Assembly (NCBI GenBank): GCA_025200525.1
Contig: CM045759.1
Location: forward strand, 6,324,001-6,388,000
DNA length: 64,000 nucleotides
From: Camellia lanceoleosa
Lineage: Eukaryota; Streptophyta; Magnoliopsida; Ericales; Theaceae
Reading direction: 5' to 3'
A model generated the notes under the pieces. That model had not been told where the DNA came from, did not search any database, and saw only the letters and a program-made list of their open reading frames with translations. Numbering within the stretch: the stretch's first letter is position 1; every line of letters starts with the position of its first letter. Both the position numbers and the translations under genes were made by a program. Below are positions 32,884-43,347 of the stretch, piece by piece.

Positions 32884-33909
32884 TGTGACATCCCTGTTCC
32901 GTAATATGCAAATTGGTCCTTAATTTGAGTATGATTATGTGTTTAGCATGATTTTGTGTGTCATTATGTGTATACATGTGATTTTGAAATTTTATCTGTT
33001 CACCGTAGGAATATCTGTTTGAGTAATCTGCTTCAGAAATTAAATTGAGGGCCTTATCGGCCGCAAAACCCGAAACCGATTACGCCATTGTGGTTGGCAT
33101 AATTATTAGAGCCTACGGTGAAATTTAATTGAAAATTGATTCTGGTCAATTTAAACTGATTAAATTGATGAATTAAGTGCCCAATTGTTATTATTATTAT
33201 AATAGACTTAGTGGAAGTTGTTGTAAAGAGGCTATACACCTCAATTCTCCTCTTTAGTTGCATTATGGCTGATCTTGGACTCAAGACTTAGAGAGAGAGA
33301 GCCGACTATAGAAGGAGAGGGAGAAGAATTGGGCAATTTTGGTCTTGAGACTTGAAGATTTGGAGATTTAGCTCAAGATTCGGCTAGAACTTGAGTGTAT
33401 AAGGCTCCTAGGTGAGTAAGTATTCCTTGAATCATGGATTTGTGTTTGCTGATTGTAAATTCAGAGTTGAATAAGGACCAAGAGCATGATTTGAATTAAT
33501 TTTGTAGGGATTAAAGCTAGTATATGCATGCATGTAAGAGATTGTGTTGAAATAGCATGTACAAGCTTGAAATACATGATTCATGTAGAGTTTTAGTAGG
33601 AAACTCATGTCTTGATCACCATTTGTGTTACCTAAGTTGAGAATGTGGCTAATCCATCACATGCATGTGCAATTTGAGAAATTATGAGCTTGAATGCATG
33701 AATTTGTACATTGTTAATAAGTTCGATGGGAGATTGGGGCATGCATGTGACTTATTTGTGAAATTGAGCCTCATTGAGTTGTGATTTGAGGTCTATACCA
33801 TGTTAGCATGATTAGATTTGAAATTTGAGCCATTGCATGCAAGAATTGTAGCTGGGAAGTTGAATTGGAGCTCAAGTGCACAATCTGGGAAACCCAGAAT
33901 TTTGATGTC

Positions 33910-34250
33910 CGCTCGAGCGGGGAAGTTCACGCTTCGGCGGGATTTCAGCTCCCAAGATTTTGTTCTTGCGAGCATGGTGTCCGCCGAAGGGAGTTCACGC
34001 TCGAGCGGGGATCATGGAGGATGAACTTCCGCTCGAGCATCCTAGTTCACGCTCGAGCGCAAAAATGATGCATCCAGTACTTTTTACAAACATAGCGTAC
34101 GCTCGAGCGGAAAAGTTCACACTTGAGCGGGGAGCTATGTTGAGAGGCCATCCTCTCGAGCGCCATATTGGACGATCGAGCGCAATTTTCACCTATCCAG
34201 TACTTTTGCGGGCCATAAGGGTCCGCCGGCGGTAATTTGGCCCGGCGGGG
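33910..34250. repeat. CGCTCGAGCG palindrome array (element 2, right LTR)
   Basis: Partner of 26433-26783. At about 33930, 33980 and 34223-34250 the palindromes are replaced by GC-rich strings: GCTTCGGCGG, CCGCCGAAGG, CCGCCGGCGG and CCCGGCGGGG. The intervening text is nearly unchanged. Confidence 0.9.
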
Positions 34251-34580
34251 ACCCTGCTTCAAATTCATCTTTGCATTCTGAGTTTTGTTTTCCGTTCTCT
34301 TTCACTTGTAAGCACTCTTAGGCATATGTTAAGCATTGTGAATGAGTTAATGAGATAAGAATAAGGCCTAAAGAGGAGTATGCGAATTAAAGAACGGATT
34401 GAACCATTAGTGACCCGTTTGTGTTCATGAAATGTGTAGGGTCAAGCTCCAAGGCAAATCCACAAGCCGATCACTATGAGTAATATCGATATTCAAATAA
34501 TTGTGAATGTCCAATTGTTTATTCCCTTATAAGCTTTATGATTTGCTGATGGAATTGTGGATAAAAGTCTGACATGAAAA

Positions 34581-34910
34581 TAATTGGACCTAAGGTCATT
34601 TTGATAGAAATGAATGGACCAGAGGTCGTTTTGGTAGAGATGAATGGACCAAAGGTCGTTTTGATAGAAAGGAATGGACCTATGGTCGTTTCGACATAAA
34701 TGAATGGGCCGAAGGCCGTTTTGATACGAATGTGTAGGCCAAAGGCCATTTTGATATGAATGTATGGGCCAAAGGCCGTTTTGACATAAATGAATGGGCC
34801 AAAGGCTGTTTTGACATAAATGGATGGGCCAAAGGCCGTTTTGGCATAAATGAATGGGCCAAAGGCCGTTTTGACATAAATGAATGGGCCGAAGGCCGTT
34901 TTGACATGAA
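34581..34910 (+). repeat. 30-bp tandem repeat, 11 units (element 2, right LTR)
   Basis: Same array as 27121-27480, one unit shorter: a TGTATGGGCC unit is single here and doubled in the left LTR. Confidence 0.95.
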
Positions 34911-35549
34911 TGGAAATTTGAATGGGCCAAGGGCCTGTATGTTGGAACTACAGTTACTTGATCTAAACTTTGTATAATGTACATATGTTAAGTAGGATAA
35001 TAAATTGGGCCCAAGGCCGTTTGGAGTATGTTGTTCTACATATTGTTGACACGACTTCTGTATTTGATATTATTCACTGGGCTATCGCTCGCGCTCATTC
35101 ATGTGTTTGTAGGTGAGCCAAGAGAAGTTCAAACCCAGCCCCAGTGAAGTCTGCCGGGAACAACATGAGTTTTGAGAAAGTCAGCCTTGAGTCTCATGCA
35201 CGAGACCTATCCTTGCCATTTTGCCATGTATTTATATTTTGTCTTGCTGGCAAGGACTTTATGTACATTTGTATATAGTCGGTTATGGGTTGACTTAGTT
35301 GGATGATCCTGTCTGTAAAAAAGTTTATGCTACTGCACTTTTGATGTGAGTTATTAACGCATATGAGTATGGTTGTTTGATGTGCATATAAGCATGACTC
35401 TATGGACAAAGTTTTAAATTAAATTTTTGCTTCCGTTTGGCCCCTTACTCTGACGAGTTATGTCTGTTTTGGTCTGAGGCCGTAGGTAATTCATAGGATT
35501 GCTGGCCGGTTATGTCCTTAACCCATAGGGGCGGGTTCGGGTCATGACA

Positions 35550-35554
35550 GTCGC
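35550..35554. repeat. Target-site duplication GTCGC, right copy
   Basis: Right partner of 25402-25406. Sequence resumes with CCAAGGTGAT, the continuation of the gene-like insert. Confidence 0.95.
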
Positions 35555-35720
35555 CCAAGGTGATAAAAAGAAGAAGAAAACGATGGAAGATGCGAGTAAA
35601 TAAGATCGGCGTATAGCCGAAAAAAAATGAAGGGTTTTTTTTTTTTATGTTTATTTTGATTGGCATGTGGCCGTAAAAAAAAAAAAAAATGAAGGGTGTT
35701 TTTTTTTTTTTTTTTGGTTT
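35555..35720 (+). pseudogene. Gene-like insert, 3' part
   Basis: Continuation of 24620-25406 beyond the nested Gypsy. The frame left open at 25406 continues here through a lysine-rich stretch (GDKKKKKTMEDASK) to TAA within ~50 bp. Two copies of a GGCCG-A(n)-TGAAGGGT-T(n) phrase follow (35600-35640, 35670-35715), resembling a duplicated 3' UTR or poly-A region. AT-rich Copia sequence returns after about 35720. Product unknown. Confidence 0.4.
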
Positions 35721-38035
35721 TTTTATGTAAATATTTGTATTTTGATTTGTTGTTGTTTATGTTTAAGTACTGAAAAATGAAATTAAGAAAACAAAGAAAA
35801 AAATAAGAAAATTAAGCCCAAACAAAAAATAATAATGAGAGACCAAATTGTTAATGAGTATATGAGAAGTATTTGAGCATGATCTAATTCTCAATTTCTT
35901 AGCAAGAGCATACCAATCTCAAGACTATAATAGACATAACAGTGCATAGATCAAACAAGGTTGCCAAGCAAGAGCATAAATATGGAGCTAAAGTTCAAGT
36001 CACTCTTCTTTGAGGAAAACGATCTTCCTCTTACATTATCAACAACTAATCAGCTTAAAGGTCATGTTATAAGAATTAAGATACCAAAAGTATAGAGATA
36101 CCAAAATAATCAGAGATACTAAAACAATCAAGTCTCTTTTTCTCCCCCGATGACATTTTCAACAAAATCAAGCACAAGGAGGGAGTATGGTACAACATAT
36201 AGGATGAAAGAATGTAAGTCGCATTATAGCACAAATAATTATCCATATCAAGATAGCTCCATGATACCAAAAAAAATGATAGCACATAATGATCATACAA
36301 TTGAAGCTCATACCATTTGACAATAATGGGCAAAAAAATAGTAACATGTGAAGATGCAAGCCCATAAGTTTGATATCAAAAATAGAATAGAAACTGAGGG
36401 GATTTTAAAAAACAATCAAGTTTTAATTCTTCCCCTTGTTTCATTTGGCAAAATCAATATGAGATAAGATATATGAAAACTCATAATTGAAATGTTCTCG
36501 TCAATAATATCAAATAAGATGCCAAAATGATACCAACATGCAATCTACCAAGGATACTAATATGCAATCTAGAAGATTTAACAATCATAGCTCAAGCATT
36601 ATGTAGAATACCAAATATTGCTCATAATAGGTTAAACTCAATATAATCTCATGGAGCTAATGTAATTCCAAAAAAAATGAAGCATGTTCAAGGTATAGCA
36701 ATCCATATGCCAAGAAAAATCATAAATTTCAATATGTACCACACATTTAAGCATAGACATGATTTTTAGGTAAGAGCATCAACAAAGAGTATACATTGCA
36801 AATCATATGAAGCATAATCAATCCTTTTTATATCAAAGTAATAACAGTATTAGCTCAAGCGATATAAGATAGAATTTTTACCTCAAAAGCTTAAGAGAGT
36901 ATATGAGGCATACCTTAGGTTCAAGAGATGGAAGCATTTTAATCTTCAAATTTCTTTCATGAGGAGTTCATCTCAAAAGGGTTTAACAAGTATGTTAGCA
37001 AAATGATTTCTCCCCCTAAGTTAGTGCTACCCTTTTCTATTTTATGTAAATATAGCATTCATAGAACAATCACTATTACTCAATAAAAATATAACACAAA
37101 TCACTTCTTATCACAAACTAAAAAGGTGAAAAATAATTCAATGATCAAACAAGAGTTTGGAATGCTATTTTTCAAAATTTTCAAGTTGTAACGCATAACA
37201 TAATATGCATAAGAAAATAGTTTTATGCTCTTTGTTTTATTAAGAAATGATGCAACAATCTCATTTAATCACATAACATTATCAAGAGGCGTTTTCATGA
37301 ATTCAATCCACATGCTCAAGTGTGATAAAACATTTTACTCAATATGGAACACAACATGAATGTTATAAACAATTAATTCAACAATTTATCAATCAAAAGC
37401 ATTTCATGAGATGTATGCCAATATAATCCATATTCAAAAGATATTCAATAGGATAAATGCAATGTCTCTACAAACGTATAATACTTCTTTTCGTTTAGAC
37501 ATTGTTGATGGATCATAATCAAGGAATTTCACAACTCATTCAAATATTCCAATGTAAAGCATATAAGCATGAAATTTTCATATTGAGCATATTCTTGAGA
37601 TCATAAATATACAATTCAAAATATAGATAGTATACATCTCAAAAACATGCTATGACATCAAAATTGATTCTACAAAGATATGACTCAAAAAGGAATTAAC
37701 ATATTAGTATGAAGTCATATATAAGATGTGAAAAGTATGCTCACAAAAAATATTTATCACTTCTTATCTCTTTTTCATAGCAATGGATGACATGATATAC
37801 AATATTAATGAATACATGAATCATTCATATTCTAATAGGCATTCATCAAAATAATATAATTCACATTTTTGAGTTCAATGAGTGTTTGAAAGAAACTAGC
37901 AGAATATGACTTAACAAACTTAGTACAATTAGGTTACATGGAAGCAATGATTAGACAAAACCTATTGTACACAAATCACACCTTAAAGAATATAGAATTT
38001 TAAGCTTAAAGATGTGTTAGGAGTTATACCTTCAT
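35721..38035 (-). other. Copia internal non-coding region
   Basis: AT-rich, with no open frame of note; the place where pol should be is empty. It carries three more purine-run motifs (minus strand) at about 36141 (plus strand TCTCCCCCGATGACATTTTC), 36432 (TTCCCCTTGTTTCATTTGGC) and 37009 (TCTCCCCCTAAG). These resemble the true polypurine tract and the blocks at 24299 and 24487. Confidence 0.7.
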
Positions 38036-39347
38036 TTACCTCTTTGGAATCTTCACACATATATTACCTCTATTGTTCATCTCGGTGATTTTCATTTCAT
38101 CATTCTTCTTCTTGTAGGAGCTAATTTTGCTCTTTAGATTGAACACTCTTGCTGTGCATTTCCTCTCCAAGTCTTTGGTGTTCTTTGAGATTCCACCTAC
38201 AAAATATCTTGATTTCTTTCTTGGTACCCATACTTTCTTGGGTCCATGGAGATTAGTCTCAAGAACATTTAATCTCATAAAAAGTTTAGGAGGATCAAAA
38301 CCAATGCCTACTTTGTCAAAAACACATCTTTTATTTCCAAGAAGCTTGTTGAGGTTTTCTTTTCCTTTTACAAAATTTTCAAGAGTTTGGTTTAAATCCT
38401 CAACATTGTTTTTCAAAATGTTTTTTTTCATTGGCAATAGACGTAAAGTCATTTTTCAAAGTAGCATTTTTCATTTTTAAAACACCCACATCATTTAAAA
38501 GAGAAGTAACTAATTTCTTTAATTTAGAATTCTTAACACAAACGTTTCTAAATATGTCATGTAATTCATTGAAAGTACTTTCAAGTTCTACATAATTAGA
38601 AATTACCTCATCTTGAGTGGATTCTTCTTCTTCAAGAGCCATGAGATACAGGTTGGCTACTCCATCATTTTCTTCCCAAATGGCTTCCTTTTTGCTACCA
38701 TCCATCATTGAAAGTTCATGAGCCATGAGTGACCTTAGGAGTTCTTCAATGCCTAATTTTGTTAGGTCTTTTGCTTCTTGGATAGTTGTAACCTTAGCTT
38801 CCCATTCATTTGGCAAATACCTAAGTATTTTTCTTACAAGCTCATCATTAGTATAAGATTTACCAAGAGGTTTTAGAGCATTAATAATATTGGTAAATTT
38901 ATAAAACATCTCAGAAATATATTCAAATGATTCCGTAGTAAAGAGTTCATGATCATGAATAAGCATATCAATCTGAGACTCTTTTATTTGGCTAGTTCCT
39001 TCATAGGTGATTTCAAGTTTATCCCAAATCTCTTTAGCAGCAATACACCCTTAAATTCTATTGTACTCATTTGCATCTAGTCCACACACAAGAATAAGCT
39101 TGGCTTTAGCATTAGCTTGAAGGAGTTTATAATCACGCTCATCAAATTTATCCTCAAGTTTAGGCACACTGATATGGTCTACTACCTTGGTAAGGATTTT
39201 AGGACCTTTAGTGATAATGAGCCACAAAGCATAATTGGTAACTTAAAGACACAAAGTCATTTTTTCTTTCCAATTAATATAATTACTACCATCAAAGAGA
39301 GGTGGCCTATTGCTAGCTTGTCCTACAACAGAGTAAGTAGAATACAT
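38036..39347 (-). pseudogene. Copia-type Gag (UBN2-like), decayed
   Basis: The ATG read from 39347 gives MYSTYSVVGQ followed by RPPLFDGSNYINWKEKM, the usual start of Copia Gag. After stops near 39245 and 39055 the frame is open at 38966-38400 (YEGTSQIKESQIDMLIHDHE before, then FTNIINALKPLGKSY, RKILRYLPNEWEAKVTTIQE and LMAHEL), a UBN2-type Gag core. A frameshift near 38430 leads to the C-terminal part with coiled-coil character and GNKRCVFDKVGIGF and GPKKVWVPRK, then a Lys-rich end (stop 38036). No CCHC knuckle is seen. It is the only coding part of the element. Confidence 0.85.
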
Positions 39348-39399
39348 AGTTGCTATGGATCAAAAACTCAAGATTGTTAAATCTAAACAAGAGCCCCAG

Positions 39400-39411
39400 G
39401 CTCTGATACTA
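39400..39411 (-). other. Primer-binding site of the Copia element
   Basis: The minus strand reads TAGTATCAGAGC just inside the 5' LTR, one base different from the standard initiator-Met site TGGTATCAGAGC. Confidence 0.85.
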
Positions 39412-39413
39412 AT

Positions 39414-40592
39414 TGTTACCCAAAAAGCAACCTAAGAGGGGGGTGAATTAGGTTTCTACAAATTAAAATCAATAATACTCCAATAAAATTAACTACTAGT
39501 ACAATAAATTATTAACAAGCACAATGATGAACTTAGTAGTAAATGATCAAGCAAAATAACAATGAAGTATAACTAACATACAGGGTAAATCGAATGATTA
39601 ACACATGAATATTAGATAGCTATAGCAGTAGTAGGAAAGTAAAGAAATTAGGGAAGATGAGACAAACAGATTTATAGTGGTTCGGCTTCAACCAAGCCTA
39701 CATCCACTCCTCAAGCTTCACTTGAGATTTTTCACTATCTTCTAGCTTCACAGGGGTGCTAGCAATCTCTTTACAAATGGAGCAATCCTCCACAGATTTT
39801 ACATAGACTTCACAAGCCCAAACCCTTGCAAATCTTAGGTGATTCACAATCACTCTCAAGATTTCATGAACACAGTGTTTGCAACACTTTTACATGATAA
39901 AATGGTGTTTTTGCTTTCAAATAAAGCTTACAATAAATATCTCTAAAAAATAGATATATAAAATGAAGTTTTGATTTTTCTGTAAATCTCACACAGAAAA
40001 AATGGGCTTAATGCTATAAAGCTCAGTGTATAATTTCTGAGAATAGATATGAGTGATTATAGATCAAAGAATATTTTCAGGTTTTTTTGTAACTTGTTTA
40101 CATTAGAGGCTTTGGTACATATAATAAAAATTATAGCCGCTGTAGTCATTTGAATTTATAGCCGTTTATAGCCGTTGTACTTCCATCATTACCAATTTGA
40201 ATATCTTCTACTCTATCATTACAAATTTGAATATCTTCCACTTAAATCTTTTGAACCTTTTGGCCTTTTGAACCTTTATAGCCGTTTATAGCCATTGTAC
40301 TTCGATCATTACTAATTTGAATATCTTCCACTTGAACCTTTTGGCCTACTGTTGTGCTAGACTGTTTGAACCTTTGTTTTGGGCTGTTTGAACTCCTAAT
40401 TTAATCAAATATTAAATATATTCTAACAATATTTAGGATAAAGGTTTAGGTGAGAAATAATGGGACAAAATAAATTTTGATTCTATTTTTCTCTTTCAAA
40501 TAAATCATCAAAATAAATTTTGGATTCTATTTTTCTCTTTTAAATAAATTAAAACATAATTAAATAAATCATCAAAATAAATAAGTCTAACA
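39414..40592 (-). repeat. 5' LTR of the Copia element
   Basis: 1,179 bp, TG...CA ends in element sense. See the 3' LTR entry for length differences. The duplication GACTA follows at 40593-40597. Confidence 0.92.
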
Positions 40593-40597
40593 GACTA
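40593..40597. repeat. Target-site duplication GACTA, right copy
   Basis: Right partner of 23095-23099. Confidence 0.93.
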
Positions 40598-41674
40598 TAA
40601 TAATGTAAAAAAATTTGATTACAAGAAAAAAAAAAAAAAAACACGAGACCAAGAAAAACCACTTTTGAAAAATTAGTTTTGAAAACTTCTAACCAAACAA
40701 AATTTTAATTTATAAATTTCTAAAAATTACTTTCAAAATATACAACTCAAAAATTAGTTTCAAAACTCATAACTAAATAGGTTTTAAATTTAATTTTTTT
40801 TTTAAACTTATCTTTCAAAATACAATTCAAAACTAAATTAAACGAACCTAATTTTTTATTTTTTTCTTCAGAAAACAGATCCATTTGCCAAAACTTGATA
40901 TGAAAGTTGATTATATGTCAAAATGACTTGAAATCATTGTATTGGTATAGCTTAGAAAATAACTTTTTTAACATTTGTAATGTTGGTGAAAATACCCAAA
41001 AAATTATATATTATCGATAAAAAATGCAAAGAAAATAAGATACAAATAGATCAGGCTAAGTCAAGGATATCTCGTTTTCATTAAGGAGATCAAGCCCACT
41101 ACGGTAGGAAGAACCCAAATACGATGCAACAGTCACAAAACTATGACTTGTCTCCTCCAGGATACAATAGCCCGACCACTTGTCGTATGATTCAGGCCAA
41201 CTCTACACAAGATGGTGAATCCAAAGCTCCACCAAGAAAAAACACCTTTCTTTGCTAGTAATCTCTCAAGTATAAACAATAGTTGGTGTAAAAAAAAGTA
41301 GATGAGAGAAATTATTTATAGGCTACTAGAACCTTACAATTTACACCAAAAAATAATAATGACCATTAAACTAGAGAAAATGGAGAGTCTCCAAATATTA
41401 ACTCACCACCAAGTCCATGAACTTGCAATTAATCCCCATTCATAAACAAGACAAAAGGTCACCAAAAAACAATGAATCTCCATTCACCAAACAAAATGAG
41501 ATTCATGAACAAGACCAAAAAAGTCACAATAAATAAATAAAAGATATTAAAATAGTCCAACATGTAACAAATTAAGAAATCATATATAATATCTTTCATA
41601 CCTCAACTCAAAGAAACTAATGTACATCCATGGATGCATGCCAGATAAGAAGTTGAAAAAGAATGACGGGAGAA
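40598..41674. other. AT-rich intergenic DNA
   Basis: No gene. 40650-40870 resembles 22400-22610 (see there). The stretch 41040-41240 is less AT-rich and could be an old LTR or 3' UTR fragment, but I cannot place it. Confidence 0.4.
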
Positions 41675-42265
41675 TAGTGTTGTAGACGAGTCGAGTCGAG
41701 TCGAATTTTAGCATAGTTAGACTTAATTATTAATATTTTTACGAATTTGAACTTGAGCTCGAGCTTAATAAAAATTTAACGAACTGAGCTTGAGCCAAGC
41801 TTAGGCTTGACTCGAGCTCGAGCCTATTTACGAGTTTTAGTGAGCCAATAAATTTATAAATTTATAATTACGTATGAGACTAAAGTTACAATTAAAATTT
41901 TGATTATACAATTATATATACAATACATATAAACATACTAAAAAAAGTTAATATTTTACCAAAATAATAATATCTACCATCAATATTATATAAATATACT
42001 ATCTATAGTAAATTATTATTACATTTATATTTTTTAGATAGATAAATAACATATGTATCTTATTTTTTATACATATTTATATATTATTTAATATATAAAT
42101 AATAAATGTTAAATAAGTCAATTCATGAGCTGAGTTTTAGTATGCTTAGACTTATTTATTAAAAATTTAATGAGTTCAACCTCAAATTCAAACACAAAAA
42201 AAAAAAAAAAAATTTAACGAACTAATTTTAAACCAGTTCTTATCAAATCAAATTCGAGTCTCACC
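41675..42265. repeat. Dispersed CTCGAG-rich plant repeat (MITE-like)
   Basis: Starts with GAGTCGAGTCGAGTCGAA and holds CTTGAGCTCGAGCTT, GACTCGAGCTCGAGCC and AATTCGAGTCTCACC. It is the AT/CTCGAG mixture often seen in short plant hAT-like repeats. The two halves share TTTAGCATAGTTAGACTTA / TTTAGTATGCTTAGACTTA and a following TTATTAAAAATTTAA. I cannot define its ends. Its CTCGAG runs are unlike the CGCTCGAGCG arrays of the LTRs. Confidence 0.4.
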
Positions 42266-42618
42266 AGCAATTCTGTTGATTTTTTTTTTTTTATCAGCAA
42301 AGAAAATCTTTATTAATGACGAAACCCTACATTACATATGGAAAAACATCAATAAAGATAAGAAAGGAAAAGAAGAAAAAAAAGGAAAACCAAGCATAGT
42401 GTTGGTGAGAAACCAACACCAGCTGAAGCCAACACCTAGAACCCGACACCCAGAGCTTTTATAGCAGCAACACAAATAATTTAGCAGCCTTCATTAACAG
42501 ATCAGCAGCCTCCATATACCTCCTCTATCCTTCAGTCCAAGCCTCCCACACAGTAGCCTCCATATACCTCCTCAGCAGAGCTTTTTAGGAGAAGTTTTTC
42601 AACTACTAGCACTGCCAC

Positions 42619-42857
42619 AATTGAAGCAACAACTTCTGTGATATTCCATGGATTAACCAATATTTCCCCTGCACCAAGAGATTGTGCAGCACCTCACTTA
42701 GAATGAGAACCCCTTTCTTTGAAGCTTGGCATGCCACAAACTCATAGCTAACAAGATTCATTCCATCCCTTAAAGATGTGACAAGTGCTACATCAGTAAC
42801 AACATATAGGGCACATAATGCATGGAAGCCAAAAGATCGATCCAAATGGTGTATAGG
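42619..42857 (-). pseudogene. TPS1-like: Trehalose-6-phosphate synthase fragment in the LINE 3' region
   Basis: ~80 codons encode PIHHLDRSFGFHALCALY, VTDVALVTSLRDGMNLVSYE and FVACQASKKGVLILSE, a highly conserved part of the glucosyltransferase domain of class I plant TPS (TPS1 type), which makes trehalose-6-phosphate. After LILSE about 7 bp are missing. The other frame then continues with VNPWNIT-like coding for ~15 codons before homology stops near 42619. Only an inner piece is present, with no start, no end and no introns, so it is a pseudogene. Its upstream edge lies at a 15-bp direct repeat (GCCACAAACTCATAG at 42733-42747 and 42857-42871). Confidence 0.85.
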
Positions 42858-43347
42858 CCACAAACTCATAGGGCACATAGATCAACCAGAAGCTTTGTTG
42901 AGCAGAGCAACTGATTCAGCAGATCAGTAACAAAGTAACATCAACTAGCATTAGACATTAATCTACAACCATCAATCAACATAATGCATTAGACCTCAGG
43001 CCCATTCCTAATGCAGTATTACACTTGATGCATGTTAGACACAAGGTCATTAACAGACAAACCACAGCCATTGAAGAAGCCTTGATCCACATTGCTACCC
43101 TCCAACAAACCAGCAGCATGAACACTGCAGCAGCAACAACCACTCTTCACCAACCCCAAACCAAACCAGTGAGATACCCATGATTGCAAATACACCTCTG
43201 CACAATACAGCAGTAAGTCACCAACCTTCAAGAAAACATTATATTCAGCAGATGGTTCCAAGAATGAAGGAAACAGGGACAAAACCCTACAACAGTAGAC
43301 TAAGAACCACACAACAGGAGCCTCAGCCAACGCAACAGACAGCAGCC

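Larger units (their letters stand above)
25407..35549 (+). mobile_element. Ty3/Gypsy chromovirus, element 2 (complete)
   Basis: 10,143 bp. Left LTR 25407-28116, primer site 28120-28131, gag-pol 28376-32871, polypurine tract 32870-32883, right LTR 32884-35549, with perfect 5-bp duplications. The chromodomain-type C-terminus and LTRs of ~2.7 kb suggest the Tekay/Del lineage. The two LTRs are nearly identical apart from the palindrome arrays and one repeat unit, so insertion was fairly recent. The coding region is one frame broken by in-frame stops at 29192, 30029, 30767, 31820, 32143 and 32617 and one frameshift near 31903, so it is not autonomous now. Confidence 0.95.
32884..35549 (+). repeat. 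Right LTR of element 2
   Basis: 2,666 bp, TGTGACATCC to GGTCATGACA. Same signals as the left LTR (donor 33412, second acceptor near 35113). It has 11 instead of 12 of the 30-bp units and several complex replacements within the palindrome array. Confidence 0.95.
23100..40592 (-). mobile_element. Non-autonomous Ty1/Copia (Sirevirus-like) element
   Basis: Minus-strand element: 5' LTR 39414-40592, primer site 39400-39411, gag 39347-38036, long AT-rich non-coding region with repeated polypurine motifs, real polypurine tract 24237-24250, 3' LTR 23100-24236. LTRs begin TGTTAGACTT and end GGGTAACA in element sense, with GACTA duplications. No protease, integrase, RT or RNase H of Copia type is present, so only a gag-bearing shell remains. 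Without the nested Gypsy (10,148 bp with its duplication) it is about 7.3 kb. The string ATCAAAAAGGGGGAGATTGT at the 3' LTR border is typical of Sireviruses. Confidence 0.88.

Noticed and set aside
41675..42265. Belonging of the CTCGAG-rich repeat to the LTR palindrome arrays
   Set aside because: It has GAGCTCGAGCT and GTCGAGTCGAG contexts, not CGCTCGAGCG with shared spacers.
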